Source: Micromonospora sp. MW-13 (GTDB taxonomy: Bacteria > Actinomycetota > Actinomycetes > Mycobacteriales > Micromonosporaceae). From it: DNA of 64,000 bases. Where the stretch lies: NCBI RefSeq assembly GCF_003434305.1, contig NZ_QKKX01000022.1, positions 1 through 64,000 on the forward strand, written 5' to 3'. Made by a program: the position numbers and the translations under genes. Below the pieces are notes generated by a model. It saw only the letters and a program-made list of their open reading frames with translations. It had not been told where the DNA came from and searched no databases. Below are positions 25,071 to 33,439 of this stretch, in pieces. Position 1 is the first letter of the stretch, and the number at the start of each line of letters is the position of its first letter.

Positions 25071-25100
25071 ACGGGCGGGGTGGGCGACCACCCCGCCCGT
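25071..25100 (+). terminator. Terminator after the surface-protein gene
   Basis: ACGGGCGGGGTGG and its exact complement form a 13-bp stem with a GCGA loop, followed by CCGCGTTTT. It lies 19 bp after the stop codon. Confidence 0.75.
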
Positions 25101-25161
25101 CCGCGTTTTCCCGCACCGCCCCGGCGCCGGTCGGTGGGACGCCGGCTGGCAGAGTGGAGGG

Positions 25162-25872
25162 GTGAGCCGTACCCCGCAGGGCCAGCGCGCCAACCTGGAC
25201 AAGCAGCCGCACGAGGTCGCCGCGATGTTCGACGGCGTGGCGGCCCGTTACGACCTGACCAACACCGTCCTCTCCTTCGGGCAGGACCGGTTCTGGCGGC
25301 GGGCCACCCGGGCCGCGCTCGGGCTCGGCCCCGGCGACCGGGTGCTGGACGTCGGCGCGGGCACCGGCGTCTCGACCGAGGAACTGGCCCAGTCCGGCGC
25401 GTACGCGATCGGCGCGGACCTCTCCCTCGGCATGCTGCACGCGGGCAAGCGGTCCCGCCCCTCGGTGCCGCTGCTGGCCGGGGACGCGCTGCGGCTGCCC
25501 TTCGCCGACGCGAGCTTCGACGCGGTGACCATCTCCTTCGCGCTGCGCAACGTGTCGGACACCGACGCCGCCCTGCGTGAGCTGGCCCGGGTCACCCGGC
25601 CCGGTGGCCGGCTGGTGGTCTGCGAGTTCAGCACCCCGGTGAACCCGGCGTTCCGCACGGTCTACCTGTCGTACCTGATGGGTTCCCTGCCGGCGGTGGC
25701 CCGCACCGTGTCCAGTAACCCGGACGCCTACGTCTACCTCGCCGAGTCGATCCGGGCCTGGCCCGACCAGCCGGCCCTGGCGGCGCGGATCGGCGCGGCC
25801 GGCTGGGGCCGGGTGGCCTGGCGCAACCTCACCGGCGGCGTGGTCGCCCTGCACCGGGCGGTTCGCGACTGA
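25162..25872 (+). CDS. menG: Demethylmenaquinone methyltransferase (UbiE/MenG)
   Basis: This 236-residue SAM-dependent methyltransferase carries out the final ring methylation of menaquinone. The UbiE signature is clear: [20 protein letters not shown], motif [16 protein letters not shown], and [23 protein letters not shown] 25162 follows GTGGAGGG. It lies between mqnC and the menJ-like reductase, which supports the menaquinone assignment over ubiquinone. Confidence 0.93.
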   Translation: MSRTPQGQRANLDKQPHEVAAMFDGVAARYDLTNTVLSFGQDRFWRRATRAALGLGPGDRVLDVGAGTGVSTEELAQSGAYAIGADLSLGMLHAGKRSRPSVPLLAGDALRLPFADASFDAVTISFALRNVSDTDAALRELARVTRPGGRLVVCEFSTPVNPAFRTVYLSYLMGSLPAVARTVSSNPDAYVYLAESIRAWPDQPALAARIGAAGWGRVAWRNLTGGVVALHRAVRD

Positions 25873-25940
25873 CCCGGTCCGACTGTGGCGCGTTTCGTGG
25901 ATATGCCGAATTAGTCCACTTTGCCCCGTAAGCTCGCTCC

Positions 25941-26165
25941 ATGACGGGAGCAGAGCCGGCGCGCGCGACGCCGAGTGACGATGCCGTGGAACTCGTCGCT
26001 CAGCTCAGGGAGTTGGCGGGGGTCGACCCGGCCGACGTCCGTCAAGTGGTGGCGGAGGTGCTGGCGGCCCTGGACCGTGCGGCCGGCGGCGCCCTGCGGG
26101 ACCACCTGCCGGAGGCCATCCGGGTCGACGCGGGTCTGGACGAGCCCACCTCCGCGCCGCATTGA
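25941..26165 (+). CDS. Small hypothetical acidic helical protein
   Basis: This 74-residue protein is rich in Ala, Asp, Glu and Leu (VELVAQLRELAGVDPADVRQ, VVAEVLAALDRAAGG). It has amphipathic helices, no membrane segment and no cysteine. Codon use is typical of genes here. It is transcribed with the menaquinone genes, but I do not recognise a family. The ribosome site is weak. Confidence 0.55.
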   Translation: MTGAEPARATPSDDAVELVAQLRELAGVDPADVRQVVAEVLAALDRAAGGALRDHLPEAIRVDAGLDEPTSAPH

Positions 26166-26241
26166 CCCCTTTGTGGAGCCCGGCGGCTCCCACCTCGGCA
26201 AGTTAGGGCCACCTAACCCGGCGGGGACGTAACGCCGGTCC

Positions 26242-26278
26242 TAGACTCCACCCGACTGGCTTGTGAAGGATTTCACGA
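26242..26278 (+). promoter_or_regulatory. Promoter -10 with a Rex-type operator before the menJ-like gene
   Basis: TTGTGAAGGATTTCACGA at 26261-26278 matches the Rex operator consensus TTGTGAANNNNTTCACAA at 13 of 14 defined positions. A -10-like TAGACT lies at 26242-26247, so a bound repressor would sit at about +8 to +25 and block transcription. Rex is the NADH/NAD+ sensor that in Streptomyces controls respiratory genes, nuo among them. The operator lies 21 bp before the reductase start. The rex gene itself is not in the window. Confidence 0.65.
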
Positions 26279-26298
26279 GCGCGCGGGAGGAGGCGCAG

Positions 26299-27576
26299 AT
26301 GACCGCGGTGGAGAACGACGCCGACGTGATCGTCGTGGGCGCCGGTCCCGGTGGCTCGGCGACGGCCTACCACCTGGCGCGGCACGGCGTGCGGGTGCTG
26401 CTGCTGGAGAAGACCGAGTTCCCCCGGGAGAAGGTCTGCGGCGACGGGCTGACCCCGCGCGCGGTCCGGCAGCTCATCCGGATGGGCGTGGACACCTCGA
26501 CCGAGGCGGGCTGGCTGCACAACCGGGGCCTGCGGGTGATCGGCGGCGGCGTCCGCCTGGAACTGGACTGGCCGGACCTGGCCAGCTTCCCCAACTACGG
26601 CCTGGTCCGCACCCGGCTCGACTTCGACGACCTGCTCGCCCAACGCGCCGTCTCGGCCGGGGCGAAGCTGCGCACCAGCGTCAACGTGATCGGCCCGGTG
26701 CTCGACGCCGACGACCGGGTGGTCGGGGTGGAGGCCGAGGTCGGCCCGGACAAGGAGCCGGCCACCTACCGCGCCCCGCTGGTGGTCGCCGCGGACGGCG
26801 TCTCCGGCCGGTTCCCGCTCGCCCTCGGGCTGGCCAAGCGGGAGGACCGGCCGATCGGGGTGGCCGTCCGGCGGTACTACCGCTCACCCGCCAAACACGA
26901 CGACAACTACCTGGAGTCGTGGCTGGAGCTGCGCAGCAAGGACAGCGGCGACAACCTGCTCCCCGGGTACGGCTGGATCTTCGGCCTCGGTGACGGGCGG
27001 GTCAACGTCGGCCTCGGCGTGCTCAACTCCTCCACCGCCTTCGGCAAGACCAACTACCGGCGGCTGCTCACCGACTGGCTGGCCAACACCCCCGAGGACT
27101 GGGGGATGACCGACGAGGCGAACGCCGAGGGGCCGATCCTCGGCGCGGCGCTGCCGATGGGCTTCAACCGGGTGCCGCACTACACCCGCGGCGTCATGCT
27201 GGTCGGCGACTCCGGCGGCATGGTCAACCCGTTCAACGGCGAGGGCATCGCGTACGCGATGGAGTCCGGCGAGCTGGCCGCGGAGATCGCGGTGCAGGCC
27301 CTCGCCCGGCCGGCCGGCGCCGAGCGGGAGCGGGCGCTGATGGCGTACCCGCAGGAGCTGAAGGCCCGGTTCGGCGGCTACTACCGGCTCGGCGGGATCT
27401 TCGTGAAGCTGATCGGCCGTCCGGAGATCATGCGGGTGGCCACCAAGCACGGCATGCCGCACCCCGCCCTGATGCGCTTCGTGCTCAAGCTGCTGGCCAA
27501 CCTGACCGACCCGCGCGGCGGGGACGCGATGGACCGGGTCATCAACGCGATGACGAAGGCGGCGCCAGCCGTGTAG
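26299..27576 (+). CDS. menJ: Geranylgeranyl reductase-family FAD protein, MenJ-like menaquinone side-chain reductase
   Basis: This 425-residue flavoprotein has an N-terminal Rossmann FAD motif (VVGAGPGGSATAYHLARHG), the family motif FPREKVCGDGLTPRAVRQL, and the second FAD motif VMLVGDSGGMVNPFNGEGIA. In Mycobacterium, MenJ of this family saturates one isoprene unit of menaquinone and its gene adjoins menG, as here. ATG 26299 is chosen over an upstream in-frame ATG because GGGAGGAGG lies just before it. A Rex-type operator precedes it. It is followed after 180 bp by nuoA. Confidence 0.88.
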   Translation: MTAVENDADVIVVGAGPGGSATAYHLARHGVRVLLLEKTEFPREKVCGDGLTPRAVRQLIRMGVDTSTEAGWLHNRGLRVIGGGVRLELDWPDLASFPNYGLVRTRLDFDDLLAQRAVSAGAKLRTSVNVIGPVLDADDRVVGVEAEVGPDKEPATYRAPLVVAADGVSGRFPLALGLAKREDRPIGVAVRRYYRSPAKHDDNYLESWLELRSKDSGDNLLPGYGWIFGLGDGRVNVGLGVLNSSTAFGKTNYRRLLTDWLANTPEDWGMTDEANAEGPILGAALPMGFNRVPHYTRGVMLVGDSGGMVNPFNGEGIAYAMESGELAAEIAVQALARPAGAERERALMAYPQELKARFGGYYRLGGIFVKLIGRPEIMRVATKHGMPHPALMRFVLKLLANLTDPRGGDAMDRVINAMTKAAPAV

Positions 27577-27756
27577 CGCGAGGAGTTCGCGTGAGCCCGC
27601 AGGCCGCCGACGAGTGCGGGACTGCGGCCGGGACGGTCGACGAGGACCGCAGGCCGGACCGGGATCGACCCCGCCGACAGCTGTCGTGAGGGACGTGAAT
27701 AGTGTGATTTTGGCCAACCACCGCCGAGGGCAGGGAAGGACGAGCAGGAGACCACA

Positions 27757-28122
27757 ATGACGCTCTCGCCTTACGCACCCATCATCGGGCTGTTCGCCCT
27801 CGCCGCGGCGTTCGCGCTGTTCTCCGTGGCCGCCGCCCGCTTCGCCGGCCCGCTCCGGTACAACAAGGCCAAGCTCGAGGCGTACGAGTGCGGCATCGAA
27901 CCCAGCCCGCAGCCCGTCGGGGGCGGCCGGTTCCCGATCAAGTTCTACCTGACGGCGATGCTCTTCATCGTCTTCGACATCGAGATCATCTTCCTCTACC
28001 CCTGGGCGGTCTCGTTCGACGCCCTGCCGATCTTCGGCTTCGTGGAGATGGTCCTGTTCATCGTCGCGGTCTTCGTCGCGTACGCCTACGTGTGGCGGCG
28101 CGGCGGCCTGGACTGGGACTGA
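27757..28122 (+). CDS. nuoA: NADH-quinone oxidoreductase subunit A
   Basis: This 121-residue membrane subunit has three transmembrane helices. Its hallmark loop [20 protein letters not shown] lies between helices 1 and 2, followed by [20 protein letters not shown]. Complex I couples NADH oxidation and quinone reduction to proton pumping; NuoA helps form the quinone channel. It opens the 14-gene nuo operon. The 180-bp leader holds CAGGAG before the ATG and a degenerate GCGAGGAGTTCGCG junction-repeat-like piece near 27580. No Rex-like operator is seen directly before it. Confidence 0.96.
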   Translation: MTLSPYAPIIGLFALAAAFALFSVAAARFAGPLRYNKAKLEAYECGIEPSPQPVGGGRFPIKFYLTAMLFIVFDIEIIFLYPWAVSFDALPIFGFVEMVLFIVAVFVAYAYVWRRGGLDWD

Positions 28123-28135
28123 GAGAGGCACGCAG

Positions 28136-28813
28136 ATGGGTATCGAGGAGAAGCTTCCCGCCGGCGTCCTGCTCACCTCCGTGGAGAAGCTGGTCAACTG
28201 GTCGCGGAAGACGTCCTTCTGGGGCGCCACCTTCGGCCTGGCCTGCTGCGCCATCGAGATGATGGCCGCCGGTGGCCCGCACTACGACCTGGGCCGCTGG
28301 GGCATGGAGGTGTTCCGCGCCTCGCCCCGGCAGGCCGACCTGATGATCGTGGCCGGCCGGGTGAGCCAGAAGATGGCCCCGGTCCTGCGCCAGATCTACG
28401 ACCAGATGGCCGAGCCTCGCTGGGTGCTCTCGATGGGCGTCTGCGCCAGCAGCGGCGGCATGTTCAACAACTACGCCATCGTGCAGGGCGTCGACCACAT
28501 CGTGCCCGTCGACATGTACCTCCCGGGCTGCCCGCCCCGGCCGGAGATGCTCATCGACGCGATCCTCAAGCTCCGCGAGAAGGTCATGCACGAGCCGCTG
28601 GGCCCGAACGGCCGCAAGATGCTGGAGGCCCGCCGGGAGCGCGGCGACCTGCCGGTCGTCCCGTACGGCTCGATGCCGTCGTCGTACCGCAGTGACAAGG
28701 CCCGCCGCGCCGAGTGGACCAAGGCGGTCCGCGAGGGGCGCGAGGAGCAGCTGCGGATCGAGAACTGGATGAAGGCCCAGAACCACCTCCACCCGCACGG
28801 GGGCATCAAGTGA
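28136..28813 (+). CDS. nuoB: NADH-quinone oxidoreductase subunit B
   Basis: This 225-residue subunit carries the terminal 4Fe-4S cluster N2 that hands electrons to quinone. The cysteine motifs are LACCAIEMM (adjacent cysteines), [15 protein letters not shown] and [11 protein letters not shown]. The C-terminal ~60 residues are a charged tail common in actinobacterial NuoB. It starts 13 bp after nuoA with GAGAGGC upstream, and its stop overlaps the nuoC GTG by 4 nt. Confidence 0.96.
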   Translation: MGIEEKLPAGVLLTSVEKLVNWSRKTSFWGATFGLACCAIEMMAAGGPHYDLGRWGMEVFRASPRQADLMIVAGRVSQKMAPVLRQIYDQMAEPRWVLSMGVCASSGGMFNNYAIVQGVDHIVPVDMYLPGCPPRPEMLIDAILKLREKVMHEPLGPNGRKMLEARRERGDLPVVPYGSMPSSYRSDKARRAEWTKAVREGREEQLRIENWMKAQNHLHPHGGIK

Positions 28814-29556
28814 GCGCGATGGGCGCACCTTCCGACAAGCCGAACACCGGTGGCCTGCCGGTGCCGGTGACGCCGGCCGGGGCCAGCAGCGGCGCGCCGG
28901 CCGAGCACCCGCCGGCCAGCCCGGCCGGGCGCGGCATGTTCGGCATCCACGGCACGGGCGACGTCTCCGGCTTCGGGGGACTGGTCCGCCAGCGCCAGCC
29001 GGTCGAGGAGACCCCCCGGCCGTACGGGGGCTACTTCGACGAGGTCCGCGACGCGCTGGAGGAGGCGTACCCGGCGTTCGGCGACGCGATCGAGAAGGTC
29101 GTGGTCGACCGGGGCGAACTGACCCTGCACGTCCGCCCGGAGCGGATCGCCGAGGTCTGCCAGGTGCTGCGGGACGACCTGGCCCTGCGCTTCGAGCTGT
29201 GCTCCTCGGTCTCCGGGGTGGACTACCTCGGTGCGGACGAGCGCCGGCTGCACGTGGTCTACCAGCTCACCTCGATGACGTACCGCCGCCGGGTGCGGCT
29301 GGAGGCCGCGGTGTCCGCCGAGGCCCCGCACCTGCCGAGCGTCACCGGCGTCTACCCGACCGCCGACTGGCAGGAGCGGGAGGCGTACGACATGTTCGGG
29401 GTCGTCTTCGACGGGCACCCCAACCTGACCCGGATCCTCATGCCGGACGACTGGGAGGGGCACCCCCAGCGCAAGGACTACCCGCTGGGTGGCGTGCCGG
29501 TCGAGTACAAGGGCGCCGAGATTCCGCCGCCGGACCGCAGGAGGTCGTACCAGTGA
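28810..29556 (+). CDS. nuoC: NADH-quinone oxidoreductase subunit C
   Basis: This 248-residue protein is the 30-kDa-type subunit of the peripheral arm. The diagnostic motif is [18 protein letters not shown], followed by [20 protein letters not shown]. The first ~70 residues are a Pro/Gly-rich extension. The GTG at 28810 overlaps the nuoB stop; ATG 28819 is an alternative. Its TGA overlaps the GTG of a 38-codon repeat-derived mini-cistron that leads into nuoD. Confidence 0.94.
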   Translation: MSAMGAPSDKPNTGGLPVPVTPAGASSGAPAEHPPASPAGRGMFGIHGTGDVSGFGGLVRQRQPVEETPRPYGGYFDEVRDALEEAYPAFGDAIEKVVVDRGELTLHVRPERIAEVCQVLRDDLALRFELCSSVSGVDYLGADERRLHVVYQLTSMTYRRRVRLEAAVSAEAPHLPSVTGVYPTADWQEREAYDMFGVVFDGHPNLTRILMPDDWEGHPQRKDYPLGGVPVEYKGAEIPPPDRRRSYQ

Positions 29557-29669
29557 TCGGTGCGAGGAGTGAGCCTGCGAGCCCCAGTCGCTCGCGCGAG
29601 GAGCGAGCGCAGCGAGCCCCGCAGTCGCGGGCCGAGGTCTGCGTAGTCCCGATCGGAGGGCTGAAATGA
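29553..29669 (+). repeat. 38-codon junction mini-cistron between nuoC and nuoD
   Basis: A frame from GTG 29553, which overlaps the nuoC TGA, runs to TGA 29667-29669, which overlaps the nuoD ATG (AATGA). It consists of about one and a half diverged repeat units (GCGAGGAGTGAGCCTGCGAG and GCGAGGAGCGAGCGCAGCGA, then CCCCGCAGTCGCG). The peptide begins [26 protein letters not shown] near its end is the nuoD ribosome site. Confidence 0.75.
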
Positions 29670-30991
29670 CCACGTCCAACTACGCCACCGAGCGCGAGAC
29701 CACCGAGGGCAGGGTCTTCACCGTCACCGGTGGGGACTGGGACCAGATCGTCTCCGGCACGGACCCGATCAACGACGAGCGGATCGTCGTGAACATGGGT
29801 CCGCAGCACCCGTCCACCCACGGCGTGCTCCGGCTGGTCCTGGAGCTGGAGGGCGAGACCGTCCGGGAGGCGCGGTCGGTCATCGGGTACCTGCACACCG
29901 GCATCGAGAAGAACCTGGAATACCGCAACTGGGTCCAGGGCTCGACCTTCGTGACCCGGATGGACTACCTCGCTCCGCTGTTCAACGAGACGGCGTACAG
30001 CCTCGCGGTGGAGAAGCTGCTCGGCATCACCGACGACATCACCGAGCGGGCCACCACGATCCGGGTCCTGATGATGGAGCTGAACCGGATCTCCTCGCAC
30101 CTGGTCTGGGTGGCCACCACGGCCATGGAGCTGGGCGCGATCAACATGATGCTGTACGGCTTCCGCGAGCGGGAGTACATCCTCGACATCTTCGAGAGCA
30201 TCACCGGCCTGCGGATGAACCACGCGTACGTCCGGCCGGGCGGCGTGGCGCAGGACGTGCCGGACGAGGCGATCGTCAAGATCCACAAGTTCCTCAAGAT
30301 GCTGCCGAAGAGGCTCAAGGAGTACGAGGACCTCCTCTCCGGCCAGCCGATCTGGACCGAGCGCACCAAGAACGTCGCGGTGCTCGACGCGACCGGCTGC
30401 CTCGCGCTGGGCGTCACCGGCCCGGTACTGCGCTCCGCCGGTCTCGCCTGGGACCTGCGCAAGACCATGCCGTACTGCGGCTACGAGACGTACGAGTTCG
30501 ACGTGCCGACCCACCCGGACGGCGACGTCTGGGGCCGCTACCTGGTCCGGCTCGCCGAGATCCGGGAGTCGCTCAAGCTCGTCGAGCAGGCGCTGGACCG
30601 GTTGAAGCCAGGCCCGGTGATGGTGGCCGACAAGAAGATCGCCTGGCCGGCGCAGCTCGCCATCGGCGTCGACGGCATGGGCAACTCGCTGGAGCACGTG
30701 GCGAAGATCATGGGCCAGTCGATGGAGTCGCTGATCCACCACTTCAAGCTCGTCACCGAGGGCTTCCGGGTCCCGCCGGGCCAGGTGTACGTCGGCATCG
30801 AGTCGCCCCGCGGCGAGCTGGGCGTGCACGCCGTCTCCGACGGCGGCACCCGCCCGTACCGGGTGCACTACCGGGAGCCGAGCTTCGTCAACCTCCAGGC
30901 TCTCCCGGCGATGGCCGAGGGCGGCCTGATCGCCGACGTGATCGCCGGCGGCGCCTCGCTGGACCCCGTGATGGGTGGATGTGACCGATGA
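29666..30991 (+). CDS. nuoD: NADH-quinone oxidoreductase subunit D
   Basis: This 441-residue protein is the 49-kDa-type subunit, which with NuoB forms the quinone site. [20 protein letters not shown] near residue 45, [20 protein letters not shown] and [12 protein letters not shown] are conserved, as is the C-terminal [20 protein letters not shown]. The length is normal for actinobacteria. Its stop overlaps nuoE by 4 nt. Confidence 0.96.
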   Translation: MTTSNYATERETTEGRVFTVTGGDWDQIVSGTDPINDERIVVNMGPQHPSTHGVLRLVLELEGETVREARSVIGYLHTGIEKNLEYRNWVQGSTFVTRMDYLAPLFNETAYSLAVEKLLGITDDITERATTIRVLMMELNRISSHLVWVATTAMELGAINMMLYGFREREYILDIFESITGLRMNHAYVRPGGVAQDVPDEAIVKIHKFLKMLPKRLKEYEDLLSGQPIWTERTKNVAVLDATGCLALGVTGPVLRSAGLAWDLRKTMPYCGYETYEFDVPTHPDGDVWGRYLVRLAEIRESLKLVEQALDRLKPGPVMVADKKIAWPAQLAIGVDGMGNSLEHVAKIMGQSMESLIHHFKLVTEGFRVPPGQVYVGIESPRGELGVHAVSDGGTRPYRVHYREPSFVNLQALPAMAEGGLIADVIAGGASLDPVMGGCDR

Positions 30992-32064
30992 CGACTTTCA
31001 CTGAACAGACGCGGGAGCGGGCGCGGGAGATCGTCGCCCGGTACCCGGCCGACCGGTCCCGCTCGGCGCTGCTGCCGCTGCTGCACCTGGTGCAGTCGGA
31101 GGAGGGGTACGTCTCCCCGGCCGGCGTCGAGTTCTGCGCCGAGGTGCTCGGCCTGAACAAGGCCCAGGTCGGCGCGGTGGCCACCTTCTACACGATGTAC
31201 AAGCGCAGGCCGACCGGCGACTACCTGGTGAGCGTCTGCACGAACACCATGTGCAACGTGCTCGGCGGGCAGGAGGTCTACGACACCCTGGCCGAGCACC
31301 TTGGCGTCGGCCACGACGAGACCACCGCCGACGGCAAGGTCACCCTGGAACACGCCGAGTGCCTGGCGGCCTGCGACTACGGCCCGGTGATGACCGTCAA
31401 CTACGACTTCTTCGACGGCGTCGACCCGCAGACCGCCCTCGGGGTGGTCGAGGAGCTGCGCTCCGGCGGCCGGCCGATGCCGACCCGGGGCGCGCGGCTC
31501 TGCACGCTGAAGGAGATGGCGGTGCAACTCGCCGGCTTCGCCGACGAGCGCGAGGGCGCGGTGGCCGACGGTGGCCCGGGCGAGCCGAGCCTGCGCGGCC
31601 TGCGGCTGGCCGAGCAGCACGGCATCTCGGTGCCGGGCTACGACCCGAACACGCCGATCCGCAGCAAGGCCGAGGCGGACGCTGCCGCCGCGAGGGCGAA
31701 GGCCGCGGAACAGGCGAAGCCGGCCCCAGCCGTGAAGCCGGAGCCAGCCGTGAAGCCGGAGCCGGCCGCGGGCGCCGAGGCCCCCGGCACCAGGATCCCG
31801 GCCGACCCGACGCCCCCGGCGCCGCGCGACGCGCAGGAGGCCGAGGCCGCCGGCGTCGCCGCGAACGCGCCGGCCGGTGACCGCAAGCCCGCCGGCGACG
31901 AGGCCGGTGCGCAGGAGCGCTCGCTCAAGGAAGCGGAGGCATCCGCGGGAGCGAGGAGTGCGCTTGCGGGCCCCAGTCGCCCCCGCGAGGAGCGAGCGGA
32001 GCGAGCCCCGCAGTCGCGGGCTGAGAACCGCGCAGTCGCGAGCGAAGGGGGAACCCAGAAGTGA
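30988..32064 (+). CDS. nuoE: NADH-quinone oxidoreductase subunit E with a repeat-derived C-terminal tail
   Basis: This 358-residue protein has a thioredoxin-like 2Fe-2S domain in its first ~170 residues: [20 protein letters not shown], then [11 protein letters not shown] and [14 protein letters not shown], supplying the four cysteines. Normal NuoE proteins are about 160-300 residues. Here the last ~150 are Ala/Pro/Glu-rich ([19 protein letters not shown]), and the final ~40 residues are encoded by fused junction repeats (GCGAGGAGCGAGCGGAGCGA and CCCCGCAGTCGCG). The stop overlaps the nuoF GTG (AAGTGA). Confidence 0.94.
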   Translation: MTTFTEQTRERAREIVARYPADRSRSALLPLLHLVQSEEGYVSPAGVEFCAEVLGLNKAQVGAVATFYTMYKRRPTGDYLVSVCTNTMCNVLGGQEVYDTLAEHLGVGHDETTADGKVTLEHAECLAACDYGPVMTVNYDFFDGVDPQTALGVVEELRSGGRPMPTRGARLCTLKEMAVQLAGFADEREGAVADGGPGEPSLRGLRLAEQHGISVPGYDPNTPIRSKAEADAAAARAKAAEQAKPAPAVKPEPAVKPEPAAGAEAPGTRIPADPTPPAPRDAQEAEAAGVAANAPAGDRKPAGDEAGAQERSLKEAEASAGARSALAGPSRPREERAERAPQSRAENRAVASEGGTQK

Positions 32065-33377
32065 CCACTCCTCGGCCGGAGACCCTGGCCAAGCTCACCC
32101 CCGTGCTGACCAAGCGCTGGCTGTCGCCGGACGCCTGGCGGATCGGCACGTACGAGAAGCTGGACGGCTACGCCGCCCTGCGCAAGGCGCTCAAGGCACA
32201 CCCGGACGACCTGATCCAGCTCGTCAAGGACTCCGGGCTGCGCGGTCGCGGCGGCGCGGGCTTCCCGACCGGCCTGAAGTGGGGGTTCATCCCGCAGGGC
32301 GACGGCAAGCCGCACTACCTGGTGGTGAACGCCGACGAGGGTGAGCCGGGCACCTGCAAGGACCTGCCGCTGATGACCCACGACCCGCACTCGCTGGTCG
32401 AGGGCGTGATCATCGGGTCGTACGCGATCCGGGCCAGCCGGGCGTACATCTACATCCGCGGCGAGGCGGTGCACGCCGCCCGCCGGCTGCGCAACGCCGT
32501 GCAGGAGGCGTACGCCAAGGGCTACCTCGGGAAGAACATCCTCGGCTCCGGGTTCGACCTGGATCTGGTGGTGCACTCGGGCGCCGGGGCGTACATCTGC
32601 GGCGAGGAGACGGCGCTGCTGGACTCGCTGGAGGGCTTCCGGGGTCAGCCCCGGCTGCGCCCGCCGTTCCCGGCGACCCACGGCCTGTACGCCAGCCCCA
32701 CGGTGGTCAACAACGTCGGCACCATCGCCAGCGTGCCGTACATCGTGCTCGGCGGGGCCGACTGGTGGAAGACCATGGGCACGGAGAAGTCCTCCGGGCC
32801 GATGATCTACTCGCTCTCCGGCCGGATCGCCAACCCGGGCCAGTACGAGTGCACGATGGGCGTCACGCTGCGCGAGCTGCTGGAGCTGGCCGGCGGCATG
32901 CAGCCGGGGCACAACCTGCGGTTCTGGACCCCGGGTGGCTCGTCCACCCCGCTGCTCGCCGCCGAGCACCTGGACGTGCCGCTGGACTTCGAGGGGGTGG
33001 CGGCGGCCGGCTCGATCCTGGGCACCACGGCCACCCAGATCTTCTCCGACCAGGACTGCCCGGTGTACGCGACGTACCGGTGGCTGGAGTTCTACCACCA
33101 CGAGTCGTGCGGCAAGTGCACCCCGTGCCGCGAGGGCAACTACTGGATGGTCCGGGTCTACCGGCGGATCCTCGCCGGCCAGGGCACCCACGAGGACCTG
33201 GACACCCTGCTCGACACCTGCGACAACATCCTCGGCCGCTCGTTCTGCGGTCTGGGTGACGGTGCGACCAGCTCGGTGACCTCGTCGCTGAAGTACTTCA
33301 AGCAGGACTACCTCGACTACATCGAGGGACGTACCGCGCCGAAGCTGTCGGACAAGCAGCTGGTGGGAGCGCACTGA
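32061..33377 (+). CDS. nuoF: NADH-quinone oxidoreductase subunit F
   Basis: This 438-residue subunit binds NADH, FMN and one 4Fe-4S cluster at the electron entry point. The nucleotide/FMN motifs [15 protein letters not shown] and [19 protein letters not shown] are present, and the cluster motif [15 protein letters not shown] with a later cysteine is complete. The GTG start overlaps nuoE by 4 nt and is served by GAAGGGGG. Its TGA forms TGATG with a repeat-derived mini-cistron. Confidence 0.96.
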   Translation: MTTPRPETLAKLTPVLTKRWLSPDAWRIGTYEKLDGYAALRKALKAHPDDLIQLVKDSGLRGRGGAGFPTGLKWGFIPQGDGKPHYLVVNADEGEPGTCKDLPLMTHDPHSLVEGVIIGSYAIRASRAYIYIRGEAVHAARRLRNAVQEAYAKGYLGKNILGSGFDLDLVVHSGAGAYICGEETALLDSLEGFRGQPRLRPPFPATHGLYASPTVVNNVGTIASVPYIVLGGADWWKTMGTEKSSGPMIYSLSGRIANPGQYECTMGVTLRELLELAGGMQPGHNLRFWTPGGSSTPLLAAEHLDVPLDFEGVAAAGSILGTTATQIFSDQDCPVYATYRWLEFYHHESCGKCTPCREGNYWMVRVYRRILAGQGTHEDLDTLLDTCDNILGRSFCGLGDGATSSVTSSLKYFKQDYLDYIEGRTAPKLSDKQLVGAH

Positions 33378-33439
33378 TGCGAGCGCGAGGAGTGAGCGGA
33401 GCGAGCCCCGCAGTCGCGAGCGAAAGGCAAGCACTGTGA
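33377..33439 (+). repeat. 20-codon junction mini-cistron between nuoF and nuoG
   Basis: One repeat unit lies between the genes. ATG 33377 overlaps the nuoF TGA by one base, and TGA 33437-33439 overlaps the nuoG GTG (33436). The peptide is [20 protein letters not shown], matching the family pattern ending in PAVAxERQ. AAAGG upstream of the nuoG start is carried by the repeat end. Confidence 0.8.

Noticed and set aside
27577..27756. Rex operator directly before nuoA
   Set aside because: Only GTGAATAGTGTGA is present, with no inverted second half.
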